Shown: positions 1 through 10,980 of the stretch, piece by piece
How the letters are laid out: every line of letters starts with the position of its first letter
Numbering within the stretch: position 1 is the stretch's first letter
The notes under the pieces: model-generated
The model's database searches: none
What the model was told of the DNA's origin: nothing
The model's input: the letters and a program-made list of their open reading frames with translations, nothing else
Program-made: the position numbers and the translations under genes
Assembly (NCBI RefSeq): GCF_009870125.1
Contig: NC_046683.1
Coordinates: 44,593,869-44,657,868, forward strand
Source: Drosophila pseudoobscura
Taxonomy: Eukaryota; Arthropoda; Insecta; Diptera; Drosophilidae
Direction: 5' to 3'
Length of the DNA: 64,000 nt

Positions 1-50
1 TTCTGGTAGCTTACAGTCGAACACTGTTGGGGAGCCCTTGCCTTGGCAGG

Positions 51-58
51 CTTTTATA
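51..58 (-). promoter_or_regulatory. TATA box for a gene to the left of the window
   Basis: On the minus strand this reads TATAAAAG, followed about 25-30 nt downstream (positions 21-31) by an initiator-like ACAGTG. No ORF starts inside the window for it, so it probably drives a leftward gene lying before position 1, plausibly another member of the chitin-binding cluster. The gene identity is inference. Confidence 0.45.
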
Positions 59-59
59 T

Positions 60-1040
60 GGATCCGAGCCGACATTTATCGTCGGCGGAGGAGGAATTGC
101 CCGGATCGCATTGATCGACGACACGTCAAGCACGAGACATGATGAATCGAACCTCCCCACTTATGGTCAAAATTATTTTGCATGATCGATGGCTATTCAC
201 GAATTGCACCCATAAATAGCACGACTACGCAATTTGCAGAAATCAACGAAAATAAAGGAAAATATGGTCTCATTATTTAATCGCCAATCGCTAAATTTAT
301 TTATTGTTAAGCAGACGGAGGAAATACTTTGAATAACACAAGACTTTGCCTCCTTTTCCTCGTATCAAAACCATAATCAGTTGTATTTTTGTCATGAACT
401 GGTCATCGGAGTTTATTTATACCATGATGAACATACATTTGTCTTATCAGGCGAACGACTTTGGAGTCGAAAAACACATACATACATATACCGGAATAAA
501 CCATATTTGCACCACCTCATGCATATGTATATTTCTGTTAAAGTATTTGTATGGCTGCACTGACTTTAAATTCGAATTTTTATAACTACCCAATGATCGT
601 AATATAGAGGGATTTATTTTAGAACTTCCTCTTCTCAGGATCAATAGACGGTCTTTCAGAGTTGATCCGTGACAATTTGCCTTCCAGCACCCTCATGATC
701 ATTATTTTACGAAAGAATGTTCTTGTTCCATCAGCTCTTTGCCACTCTATGCGAGTGTCTGGCCACTCTCTGGGTGTCCTCTGGAAAAAGGAACGTATAT
801 TGCTGATCCTCTATATAATACGCAGTTTGTAAATCGACCACCAGCCTCGGAGCTCCCAAATATATCAAAAAATGTCAAATTAGGCTTTAGCAGCATTTGA
901 TAAAACATAAATATGAATATACGCTCAACCCCAATTTTAGCCATTGACTAAAACTGACGACAGTTCCGACTGTGAAGTAATGCTCAGAAATTTATGGACA
1001 TGCGGAACGCCCGAACCATCATCGTTGTGTTTCTGTGCTG
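60..1040. other. intergenic, no gene seen
   Basis: About 1 kb between the leftward TATA box and the promoter of the first CBM14 gene. Short open frames in all frames have low-complexity composition, no signal peptide and no recognisable domain. I see no RNA gene. Confidence 0.5.
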
Positions 1041-1048
1041 TATACGAG

Positions 1049-1055
1049 TATAAAA
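1049..1055 (+). promoter_or_regulatory. TATA box of first CBM14 gene
   Basis: TATAAAA with an initiator-like CCAGTTG near 1073-1079, giving a predicted start of transcription near 1075. The proposed ATG (1159) is about 80 nt further on. Confidence 0.6.
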
Positions 1056-1158
1056 CCAGTGCTGTGCGCCTTCCAGTTGAACGTTGCCGTTGCCACGATT
1101 TCAGCTTGGAGCGTTGATAAAACATTTTGAGTCTTCTCCAATGCCCCATACAAGCAAC

Positions 1159-2387
1159 ATGAGTACGTAAAATACATCGTTTGTACGAATGGAATATCAC
1201 TAGACAAAATTCTGAGAGAGCATCTAAATAGTCTTGAAAGTTTGTGCTAATGTTTATTTAATTTAAATTTATTCGCACTAGATGCCGGGATATTTGTGAT
1301 CCTTGGACTAGCCCTGGTGCCACTGGGTAGCGCCTCCTTTGACCCGAGTGTCATCTGCACCCTGGTCGTCAACGGGACGAAAATCAACGATCCCCGTGCG
1401 TGCAACGCCTGGATAGAGTGCGTCGATGGGAAGCCAGTCGCCGGAACCTGTGGCGCTGACCTCTTTTACGACAGAGAGAGCGAGGAGTGTGTGGCCTCGG
1501 ACAGCATCAAGTGCGTGTCGAGCGATCCATGCGCATCGGTTCTGAATGGCTTCACCGCCGATCCGTACTCCTGCAGCAGTTACTACTACTGTCTGAACGG
1601 AAAGGGGACGAAAGGAACGTGCCCCACGGGAATGAACTATAGTGCCGGAACGGAAGACTGCATACGGAACTTTCCCTGCCAGGTGAAGATGGACCCGGAC
1701 AACTACTGCAACATCCTGCCCGACGGCGTCTTCATCAAGGACACCACCAACTGCAACGGCTGGCAAATGTGCTGGGACGGCCAGGTGCTCAATGGCACCT
1801 GCCCTGGCACCTTCTATTTCAGCGCCGGCTCTGCACGATGTGACTATCCGCAGAACGTGGAGTGCGACTTCACCGTGGCCCCGGATATCGACGAGATGGG
1901 CGTCTGCGCCCATGCTGGCGACTTCGTGTCCGATAACATCTCTTGCAACGGCTACTACTACTGCCACGAGCTAGAGGACGGTCAAATGGCCCTGGAGCAT
2001 GCCGTGTGCTCTGACGGAAGGTTCTTCCTGGCCGTCGACGGTGGTGCCTGCGTGCCCCGCTACAAGGCGCCCTGCGCCTACGACCGCTGCGTGGGTCTCG
2101 GCAATACGACCATTCAACTGGCCAGCGAGTCGGATGACGGTTGCAGGGGATTCTCCTTATGCCAGGACGGAGCCAGCATAGGCGCGGGCACCTGCCCAGG
2201 CGAAGAGTACTTCGATGAGGTGACTCAACGCTGCACAACGCAGGTAATATCTTATCCCGCCTGCCAGCTATCAGCTGCAGCTTCGACCAAAGTCGTGTCG
2301 CAAACAGCTATGAATGATGACACGGACGGGACCAGTCCCAGCCCCAGCCCCAGCGCCAGCGCCAGCGCCAGTACTGAAGCCTCGTGA
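1159..2387 (+). CDS. secreted multi-CBM14 chitin-binding protein (peritrophin type)
   Basis: Predicted 369-aa secreted protein. Proposed exons are 1159-1162 (ATGA) and 1282-2387, split by a 119-nt GT-AG intron in phase 1; the join keeps frame and gives an N-terminal hydrophobic signal sequence ending near GSAS. The mature part is a string of about five CBM14/peritrophin-A repeats, each with six cysteines and the aromatic spacing typical of the family (for example CSSYYYCLNGKG and CNGYYYCHE). Members bind chitin in the peritrophic matrix or cuticle. The C-terminus is an unusual Ser/Pro/Ala low-complexity tail encoded by near-perfect 6-nt repeats (2334-2375). A poly(A) signal AATAAA lies at 2442-2447. 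It is the first of five paralogues in the window. The repeat domain calls are firm; the 4-nt first exon is inferred from phase and the signal peptide, and an in-frame ATG at 1141 is an alternative start. Confidence 0.85.
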
Positions 2388-2447
2388 GCAGCGTACGCAA
2401 TCGGTTTTAATTAGACTCTTGTTAGATACCTTATGCCTCGACAATAA

Positions 2448-4140
2448 ATACGACTCTGCTGTCAATGTCAGGCGAGTACTATCAAATCTTAATAGCGATT
2501 AAGGCACTTTGTCCTCTGGGTAGATTTCTGTGTATCGATTGGCCAACATAATAACTACAGCACTAATAAAACATGATCCGGACATGACGTCATGCATTTT
2601 TGGGAATGCACAGCTGTGCATGGAGGAAGAGGCGCCAAAAGCTCTTCAGATGCCTCAGCGGTTTTTGTAGACTGCTGAAGTAAAGGATCGAGGCTACTAG
2701 TCAGTCTACGCAGGACTGTGAATGGCAGCAGCAGGCAAAGAAGCCGCTTACTAGCGACTAATAGTGAAAGGCCAACCAAATAACCTTTAAAATGATTTTA
2801 TTGTTTTCAAAAATATTCTTAAGGAAGATGAACACATTTTACACACATTTCAAAACGTTTAACCCTACTTTCGCAGTACTACTTTTGGCACTCACAAGGA
2901 ATTGTCTGCAAGGCAAGGCTTTATCTGCAAGTCAGAGGATCCCTTGATTTAATGTTTTGGGTGGTCAAAAACTCATTCAAAACTTTTAAATGGCAATATA
3001 TAAAAATAGCCATGGCTACGGACATAAACGGGGCAGCCTACGTATTCCATAATCGGGCATAATATTAGGCCGCTATGAACATATTACAATTGTAGCTTTC
3101 TGCCTCCTGTCATGCCTCGGGGGATCCATGAATCTTCTTCCACACATGCTGTCACATGACTACTTTCCGGCCTCTCTTATTTCTCAGAATTCCCGCTAAT
3201 CGGAGGCCATATTTATTAAATACACCAAATACACAATTATCTATACACTAAAAAAATAAAAAAAAAATAAAAAAATAATAAGTATATCCTTTATGGATAC
3301 TAGAGCTCTACAGCAGATTCCGAATCATGTGGAGGAACATAATTTTTCTGGCAAACACTCTCCTGAAGCGGGTGCCTGCCCACCTGTTCAGTCAGTGGCA
3401 AGATCGGAACACGGAAATAGTATAAAAGTCAGCACCCTCAAATGTTGAATCTGTTATCGGGCTATCAAATAACGGTATGGCACCGAATTCTTCGAACCCG
3501 AAATCTGGCGACGATGGTACTCTTTTAATTAAAATTGAAAATTGATAATGTCTGGGCACTTGAACTGTAACGAAGAGCGATTGCCAAAAGCGGTATGCGG
3601 CATGTGGTATGCGGCGTAATTTGATGGGGAAGGCCGTACCCGTACCCCGTACCAAAGAACTCTTCTGGAAGGAACCTTATCGAGGCACAGCTCGAGCTCT
3701 GCAAATGAACATTTGCTGTCTCCTTCCTCTGGCCACGTCCCCATCTCCATCTCCATCTTCGTCCCGATCCTCATCATTCGAGTGGAGTCCCATCATGGAC
3801 TACGAAAGAGGAGTATTCAAATCATTCGAGTAAAATGATGCTGAGGAGGATGACTAGAGGTGAACGTGGATCGTGCATTCTTCGATCAGGCATAAAACAG
3901 TCCTATCATTTTATCGTTAAGTTGAACTATGAACTAGCCCCTATAGTAATATATAAACCGGCATAGCTATTGGAAGGAATTGGAATGCATTATTGAAGTT
4001 TAATATTAATAAAAGTATGCAAAAAAAAAAATTCAAAATTACAATATCTCGTGTTCTACCGTGTTGGGAAAATGTTTAATCGTGCGTGCTAGTGTTGCTT
4101 CCATGTATGCCCATCCTCTAACTTGTGACCTCCACCATGA
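2448..4140. other. intergenic between CBM14 genes
   Basis: No supported gene. Contains A-rich runs near 3250-3285 and 4020-4030 and an orphan TATA box at 3421-3428 (listed separately). Nothing else recognisable. Confidence 0.5.
3421..3428 (+). promoter_or_regulatory. orphan TATAAAAG element
   Basis: A good TATA box on the plus strand with no convincing coding region downstream. The first ATGs (3442, 3477) open only 20-30 codon frames without signal peptide or cysteine pattern. It could mark a decayed chitin-binding gene, a non-coding transcript, or chance. Confidence 0.3.
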
Positions 4141-4184
4141 TACGCTCGGGTTTTATTTTAATTTACGGGTGAGCCAATTACGGG

Positions 4185-5369
4185 TTAGACAATCCTCGGC
4201 GAGCAGGCAATGTAGTTGTAGTTGATGGGCGTGCAGCCCTGGCTGCGCTCATCGAAGTAGTAATTCTCCGGACAACGGCCGGTGCCGGCGGTGACGCCGC
4301 CCGAGCAGCGGGCATATTTTTGGCAATCATCGACCACGTTCACGTACGACATGTTATTGCCCACGCAGCGGTCCAGCAAACAGCGAACGTTGAGACGGTC
4401 GCGACAGGAGAGTTTCTCGATGTCAAAGTACTGGCCGAGGGCGCAGCTCAGATGCTGGGGCTCCGTGTCGTACTTGCCGTTGACGGGTTTGCCGCAGATG
4501 TAGTAATGGCTGCAGGACTGGTCATCCGCGTGGTATCCAGCGGTTCTGTTCAGGCAGTATGTGTTCTCCGGCTCCGGCAGGGCGGCCGTGGCATAGCAGG
4601 ACACCAAATCGATGTCCACGCAGTAGCCCCTGTTCACGTCGTAGGCCTTCTGAGGTTCACACTCGCGGGTGTGGAGGATATCGTTTATGCACTCGTAGTA
4701 CCTCTCGCAGTGCTCGGTGTGAGCCAGGCGCGTGTTGTTGGGCAGGGCCCGACATGCCGGGCTGGTGTGCGTCTTCTGGCTCTGCGGGCACGTGTACTGG
4801 TTGTTGTAGACGCAGGAGCGGGAAGTGGGATTGAAGATCAGCTCGCTGGGGCAGTTGGCGTGGATCTGGGTGTGGCCCTGGCAGAGGATGTAGCCGCGGC
4901 AGTTGCTGCTGCTGGGGTCTTGCACGAAGCTGCCTTCGGTCTCGTTGGCGCACAGGTTAGCGGGGGCACCGACCTCCACACCTGTGTAGGGACACCTGAC
5001 GCTCGCGGCCACGTTGCAGCGGCCCAGCTGCTTATTGTAGAACAGTCCGGTGGCGCAAGCGCCTTGCTCCAGGCTGGAGCCGTTGGCCGGGCAGGTCACC
5101 CAGTTGTCGCAGGTGGTCGGGCGCAGGAAGCTCGTCTCCCACGGCAGCAGGCTACAAATCTCCTGGACCGAAAGGTAATCGAACTCGTCGATCGCATTGC
5201 TGCCCAAGGCTATGGCTGCCAGGCTGGCCAGAGCGAGCAATGACAGGATTCCCCTAGCTGCATTTGAGAAACACCGGAGTGCACCGGAACGAAGGTGAAT
5301 GCGAGGGATGAAGGAGTGGATAATTGGAGGGGAAGGCACCCTGGCGGCCTGACACCTACCTTGCTTCAT
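4185..5369 (-). CDS. secreted multi-CBM14 chitin-binding protein
   Basis: Predicted 360-aa secreted protein. Exon 1 is 5360-5369 (ATGAAGCAAG), the intron 5258-5359 is 102 nt with GT-AG ends in phase 1, and exon 2 is 4185-5257. The intron is a multiple of three and stop-free, so an unspliced reading is also open, but only the spliced form gives a proper signal peptide (MKQARGILSLLALASLAAIA). The mature chain carries about five CBM14 repeats with six cysteines each; conserved aromatic patterns such as YYECINDI and HYYICGKP are visible. Likely role: binding chitin in the gut lining or cuticle. An AATAAA-like signal on the minus strand lies near 4150-4158. The plus-strand 307-codon frame over it is an antisense shadow. 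Confidence 0.87.
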   Translation of the reverse strand: MKQGRCQAARVPSPPIIHSFIPRIHLRSGALRCFSNAARGILSLLALASLAAIALGSNAIDEFDYLSVQEICSLLPWETSFLRPTTCDNWVTCPANGSSLEQGACATGLFYNKQLGRCNVAASVRCPYTGVEVGAPANLCANETEGSFVQDPSSSNCRGYILCQGHTQIHANCPSELIFNPTSRSCVYNNQYTCPQSQKTHTSPACRALPNNTRLAHTEHCERYYECINDILHTRECEPQKAYDVNRGYCVDIDLVSCYATAALPEPENTYCLNRTAGYHADDQSCSHYYICGKPVNGKYDTEPQHLSCALGQYFDIEKLSCRDRLNVRCLLDRCVGNNMSYVNVVDDCQKYARCSGGVTAGTGRCPENYYFDERSQGCTPINYNYIACSPRIV

Positions 5370-5399
5370 AGTCTATATCCGTGCGGAGGAGAGTTTTAT

Positions 5400-6504
5400 T
5401 GGTATCCTTGAATTTTAATTGCGGTGCGATCCCTTGTGAGCAGCAACCAAAACGTGAATGATGCGCTGTCAGGGGGCCGCCTCCCCCTTAAATATGCAAA
5501 GAGCATTCTGCTCTTTTCTTCGGCGAAAAACAATTTCCAAAATGCACCTGACTAGGGAGTCGCTTGTCGCGGTGTCTGATATCTCAATCAGAGGACCAGA
5601 TAGCATTCGCACTCCGATGTACGATAGTGAGAAGCATGTAAATTACACGGCATAACATTGTCATTGATCTCATTGGCACTCGAACGGAGCACCACCGACA
5701 CGACAGACACCATCAATATACAATATACAATATACTCGTACGACATACACGTACAAGTACACGTAGAAGATGCGATATCGGATTGATCTGCACGGCATCG
5801 GCATCGGCATCGATAGCGAGATTGGATGTGTCGGAGATGAGAGTGAGAGCCGTGGCATTGATATTGCCATTGAATACCAGGCACTCCATGTCATCAGCAG
5901 TCGATGATGGAGTGTCGAACGACGAAGGGAAATTGAATTACTTAGAATACCGTACTGATAAAATCTTGATTGTTTTTCCCCCTTCTGATGGCTCCATTTT
6001 TTGGAAATATACGAGTATGTGCATGTATCGTTTTACCAAATGTCCATAGCACTCTTGTTGAGGTTGACTCCTGCTGCCACTATTAACCATAGCTCATTAT
6101 TAAATGTCCACAGTTTCATAAATATTTTGGAATGGTCACAAGTTCGGATCAGTTTGCGATGATTTACTTCTAAGCAGAAGTAATGATCAAACCTATGAAT
6201 CAGTTCTTAAAATTCAATAAACGTAAGTGACCTCTATATTTCTCTACATACTAGAGCTTTGCTGCAAAAATCTTTGAGCATTTTATAGCACTTTCTAAAC
6301 TCTCTAAAAACTCTCTCTCTCTAATTGTTGCCACACTATCTTTTATCGGTACTCTCTATTCTTGCTCTGTTCATCTGGAAGAATTTTCCGCTGTAAGTGG
6401 ATGGGTAATAGGAGCCATAGATCGGATACATTTACAGCATAAACTCCGATCAAATGACAACTACAGCATCACCTCTACACCTCTAATAGTCTTCGAATTC
6501 TGCA
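5400..6504. other. intergenic, no gene seen
   Basis: Upstream region of the leftward CBM14 gene, then AT-rich sequence with a short CT-rich stretch near 6300-6325. No coding sequence supported. Confidence 0.5.
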
Positions 6505-6971
6505 GATCTTTTTTTTAGAATGCTTGAATGAGATTATCCATAGAAGAATACTTTCGAATTTCTACATAAGCTATTTCGCCTAATTATTAAATTTGAATTG
6601 AGTTGAAATACCATTTCAGTGCCGAATAGAGCATTTATTAGGGATTAAGGTAATTTTATGTGCTTGCCTCGCAAATAGTGTAATTAAGTGGTTTTGTTGT
6701 GCATATGTTATGTACCTCATCGTAGTACTTGTTTGAGCTTGGACAGTAGTTTGTAGCGCTGCTCGAGCAGATTTCATACTCCGTGCAATTTGTATTGAAT
6801 ACAGCCATGAAGGGCGAAGCAACATTGCCGCAACGGTTGAGTGAGCAGGCGTAAGCAGCGGGTGACACGCATTGCTGTGGCGTAGGATCGAAATGGGTTC
6901 CAAATAAACACGAATTCCAAATTCCATCCTCAGTAGTTGATGTACAGTAAAAATACCCATAGCATGTTTTT
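6505..6971. repeat. 467-bp tandem duplication, downstream copy
   Basis: This block and 6972-7438 are identical over all 467 bp that I compared by eye, and directly abut. It duplicates the last ~100 codons, stop codon, poly(A) signal (minus-strand AATAAA at 6634-6639) and 3' flank of the CBM14 gene next to it. Confidence 0.93.
6656..6969 (-). pseudogene. 3' fragment copy of the neighbouring CBM14 gene
   Basis: Encodes the same last CBM14 repeats and C-terminus (ending ICEAST) as the intact gene at 7123-8142, but begins abruptly at the duplication joint without promoter, start or signal peptide. It lies beyond the stop codon of the intact gene. Read-through transcripts could contain it as 3' UTR; it is not expected to be translated. 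Because the copy is perfect it is either very recent, kept by gene conversion, or an assembly artefact. Confidence 0.85.
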
Positions 6972-7438
6972 GATCTTTTTTTTAGAATGCTTGAATGAGA
7001 TTATCCATAGAAGAATACTTTCGAATTTCTACATAAGCTATTTCGCCTAATTATTAAATTTGAATTGAGTTGAAATACCATTTCAGTGCCGAATAGAGCA
7101 TTTATTAGGGATTAAGGTAATTTTATGTGCTTGCCTCGCAAATAGTGTAATTAAGTGGTTTTGTTGTGCATATGTTATGTACCTCATCGTAGTACTTGTT
7201 TGAGCTTGGACAGTAGTTTGTAGCGCTGCTCGAGCAGATTTCATACTCCGTGCAATTTGTATTGAATACAGCCATGAAGGGCGAAGCAACATTGCCGCAA
7301 CGGTTGAGTGAGCAGGCGTAAGCAGCGGGTGACACGCATTGCTGTGGCGTAGGATCGAAATGGGTTCCAAATAAACACGAATTCCAAATTCCATCCTCAG
7401 TAGTTGATGTACAGTAAAAATACCCATAGCATGTTTTT
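6972..7438. repeat. 467-bp tandem duplication, gene-proximal copy
   Basis: Second unit of the direct tandem repeat, forming the 3' end of the intact CBM14 gene. The poly(A) signal on the minus strand is at 7101-7106. Confidence 0.93.
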
Positions 7439-8142
7439 GTATCACTCACATAGAAGGTTGTGGCTGAACCGATAGCTTTACCGTCTTTGCACACGCCACT
7501 AACTTGCTGTCCAACAGTATAGGGACTGCCTGTATTACTACCACTGCTGCCGGAACCGCCAGTGCATGGGTTGGTGGATTGGCAATTTCCGCTGCCCGCG
7601 CTGTAGAACGTGTTGGTGGGACATGATCCTGGTGTACCGTATCCGTTGTTGCACAGCAGATAGGAGCCGCAGTTATTTGGGTCACCGACGAAAATATCAT
7701 TTTTCATGAAACGGCAGATGGAGTCCTGAGGACAAGCCGGTCCCCAAATGCAAGCATTGCTGTGGGCGGCATAGACTCCGCCGGTACCGCAGCTGCCGTA
7801 GTCAATGGTGCCGTTTCCGAAGCAGTAGCCATACTTGTTGCAATCATCGGGCACTGCCACATACATAGGAGACTTGGCGGCGGCGCAGGTAGCCACCGCG
7901 CTGGTGGTGCAAATAGTTGAGTTGGCAAATCCGCAGGTTGAGGTCTGGGCATTGAAAACAAGGCCGTTCTTGCAAGTGTTCCAAGACACCAGCTTCTGGC
8001 CCTGGCAGTAGCCCCATCCAGTACAGTCGGCGGGGTTACCCACGTAGCCGGAGCCCGACCACTGGGCGCACAAATCCTCCATCGAGTAGCTGGACACCTG
8101 CCCGGCCAGCAGCAGACAGGCCGCAAGGGCGCAGACCTTCAT
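7123..8142 (-). CDS. secreted multi-CBM14 chitin-binding protein
   Basis: 339-aa secreted protein with its start in an intact coding exon: signal peptide MKVCALAACLLLAGQVSS, then about five CBM14 repeats, with a Gly/Ser-rich linker (around residues 197-208) before the last two. Domain signatures include CTGWGYCQG, CNKYGYCFG, CGSYLLCNN and CYGYFYC. In contrast to its paralogues the ATG lies just downstream of an acceptor (ttgcag at about 8153), so the first intron is in the 5' UTR. A minus-strand TATAAAAG at 8347-8354 supports a start of transcription near 8320. The last ~100 codons are part of a perfect 467-bp tandem duplication. Expected role: chitin-binding matrix protein. Confidence 0.92.
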   Translation of the reverse strand: MKVCALAACLLLAGQVSSYSMEDLCAQWSGSGYVGNPADCTGWGYCQGQKLVSWNTCKNGLVFNAQTSTCGFANSTICTTSAVATCAAAKSPMYVAVPDDCNKYGYCFGNGTIDYGSCGTGGVYAAHSNACIWGPACPQDSICRFMKNDIFVGDPNNCGSYLLCNNGYGTPGSCPTNTFYSAGSGNCQSTNPCTGGSGSSGSNTGSPYTVGQQVSGVCKDGKAIGSATTFYVSDTKTCYGYFYCTSTTEDGIWNSCLFGTHFDPTPQQCVSPAAYACSLNRCGNVASPFMAVFNTNCTEYEICSSSATNYCPSSNKYYDEVHNICTTKPLNYTICEAST

Positions 8143-8346
8143 ATTGAAACCTGCAAGGGTAGAAGATCGAAAAGATAGAGGGTTCAGTTACGGTTTGGAT
8201 GCCACGCAGGACTCCTCGCCACCAGTCCGAGCCCTACCTCCCATTTGGATCGGACTTGGAGTTAATTACGACAGATTCACTCGGTATTCGATATTCCACT
8301 TGAGAGAGCGATGCTGGTACTAGCCTGACCAAAAGCTGGCTGTGCG

Positions 8347-8354
8347 CTTTTATA
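8347..8354 (-). promoter_or_regulatory. TATA box of third CBM14 gene
   Basis: TATAAAAG on the minus strand, about 200 nt upstream of the ATG at 8142. A 5' UTR intron with acceptor near 8153 and a possible donor (GGAG/GTAGGG) near 8238 fits in between. Confidence 0.6.
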
Positions 8355-8359
8355 GGCGC

Positions 8360-10975
8360 TCTGCCAAACCCTGCCAAGCACAGCCTGGCAGCGCGTTAAT
8401 TAAAAAATTGTCAGACACTCCAGCAGCTCCGCAGATAAGCCATCCGGCAGCAACGCAGAATATCGTATTCGTAATTAAAATTCTGAGTCGAAGTCGGAGT
8501 CAGAGTCAGAGTCGAGCGATAAGATTTGTTCCCGTCCCCGGACTATGGTAAACCACGCACCTTTCATTATTGTAATTGTACTCGCACTGGTAGTCCCCGT
8601 CAGTGGCGCTGGACGTTTAATGTTATACTAGCGGACTCGGCCACCGTAGACCGCCTTTTAAGCTATAATCGGCACCTGGACAGCGTGCCCTGTCCGTGTC
8701 TTAGTAGCCAGCTATTTTGACATGACACCCCTGACGGAATTCGGATAATCAGAGACTGATTGCGTGCGTTTTCTTTGTCTATAATTGATTTTTAATTTAA
8801 TGGCATGGGACTTATTGATCACTTTACTCGCTGCCTTGATATTTTTTACTATCTAAACTTTCATTTTCCAGCGATCCTTGGTCTTTTTCTCTTCTACGTT
8901 TCACCGATACTACATATATGTATATATATGTATGTATATATATGTACATACATATATCCTCTCTCGTAACCAAAATAATGAATATATTTTTAGATATTCG
9001 CTCACTGAATGGTACTTTTATTTAAGGCAGCTTTATCGTATATTAATTAAAGTGGTCTGGTAGCGTCTATAATCATACTGATAAGACCTGAAATTCCTTG
9101 AAAAAGTCATCTGATAAATGAATTCATGCATATTTTCTATAAACCCATAAACATCGCATAAAAACGTTGCCAAAAAATCCGTAGGGATGGATGGTCAGTT
9201 TACGATAATATGAATTCGTCATATAAAGTCTCTGTTTTAAGGGTCTATAAGAATTATCCGATCACGACCCGTTTTTTTGAATGCCCTACGTACATTTAAC
9301 AGGCTCAATCTTGATTTATTGTCGTTGAATGATTGATTGCCTGTTTTGGGTAGCAGTTATGGTATCTTATCTGCAGTTCGGATTGCCCCCTACAATTTTC
9401 TGTTCTCCTAAAAGCAAACTTTATATACTAAAATATGATAGACCCGAAAGTATGCACCATTTTATATAATTATGCAAACAGATCGTAAGAGCATAGAGTT
9501 CAAGGAGATACATATGAATCAAAACTTAGCCCCAGTCCCCTTCATTCATGTTGTTCATCAGAGCACCTACTCCAGCACTCATACGTAAGTATCCTTTATT
9601 GATATTGCGGGTCTCAATGTGGTATTTGATCAAGCCTTCACCTTCACCTTCAAAAAGCTCTTGAAAGCTCTCATTCTTTAAATTTAAAACAAGTATTGCA
9701 CAAAATTTTTGTGTTCAAATCAAAAAAAATTCCAGTCACACCAAAGAAAAAATCACTTTTTATATAATATATATTTATTACTAAAAGCAGTTATACATAT
9801 GTATTTACGAGCATGCACCTAAATAGTGCTTAGTGATTTTATGACTTCTTTCGGCGGCACACCAACTGATGACCGCATTACACCAGTGTGCCGCTGCACA
9901 CGCATTGCGGAACAATGGTTTAGAATACAAAATAATGGTTTGTTATAGGGCGATGTATGAACACCGCCAGCTGATCGAAATTCTGCTGCCTATTTCCATG
10001 CTCGTTCTCTCCTGCTTATTTTCATGCTCGTTCTCGCCTTCTTATTTTCATGCTCGTTCTCGTTCTCTTTCCTTGCCAGTTATCTTATCTGTTGTATATA
10101 CGTTGTCTTTTACCAATTGTCAATGGCAATTATAGTAAAGTCAAAATTTGTATTCTATCGGCTGCGTGATTAAGCAATGGACCTCTATTCGAAACGCAAT
10201 CATTTTTCAGCGTTGAATGAGTATGAAAAAATATTCTAGCTATTATTCAAATCTTATTATATTCAGAATTTAGTCAATGAACTGCTTGCAGAATTATTTC
10301 AAAGGAAAACGAATCAAGCCTTTAGGTTTCAGCGGCGACCTGCTTCAACCAGAGCTTCAGGTCTAGTGGATGCACTCCATGCTGGATAAGTTCTGGGGAA
10401 AGCGAACCGACGCTGCACTGATTGACTTAAAATAAAAATAATAACCGACCAGATCTTTTTTGTCGTGCCTTTGTATTTAGAGATATATGTAGGTTTGAAA
10501 GCGTCATACCATCTACATATGTCATATACCCCATATTCGATTACATTTCAGAGGGTATTTTAATCATAGTTAGTAGCTTATCTTTCTTTTTATACCCTTC
10601 CAAAGAGTATAGCATTGCAGCCAAACCATGCAGAAACCATGAGGTAGCAATATATTTACACGTATTCCCGAACACTAACAGCCACGACGACTTAGCCAGG
10701 AGCGGAGATTTTTTCAGCGTCGTCTTATGAGAAGTCAAGTATCCAATAAATTACAAATGTTCTCATAAATTGTCTGCGTTTTGTCGTTCTGCAGGGTGTT
10801 TAACTTCCAACAAAATCAAAAGCTAAATAGCTGCCAAAAATGATTACTGATCCTTCGATATGCGAGGCAATAAAGCCAACCGAAGTGCGAAATGTGTGAC
10901 CTGTAATAGCCATTAGTTCGGCACCAGTCGCCCTGCCGAGCACATCATTCCACGACTACTTATACTGAAGATCGC
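8360..10975. other. 2.6-kb intergenic stretch
   Basis: No complete gene. It holds a TA-rich microsatellite (8908-8958), a 26-bp repeat (9991-10066), an open minus-strand fragment at 10328-10432, and at 10590-10620 a short sequence resembling the ends of dispersed Drosophila repeats. Confidence 0.5.
9991..10066. repeat. three tandem copies of a ~26-bp unit
   Basis: The motif CATGCTCGTTCTC recurs at 9997, 10023 and 10049, i.e. with an exact 26-bp period, with a T/C-rich spacer. A short minisatellite without coding context. Confidence 0.75.
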
Positions 10976-10980
10976 TTACA

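Noticed and set aside
4320-5243. 307-codon plus-strand open frame
   Set aside because: Exact antisense of a CBM14 gene; no signal peptide or domain, and the frame follows the codon periodicity of the real gene.
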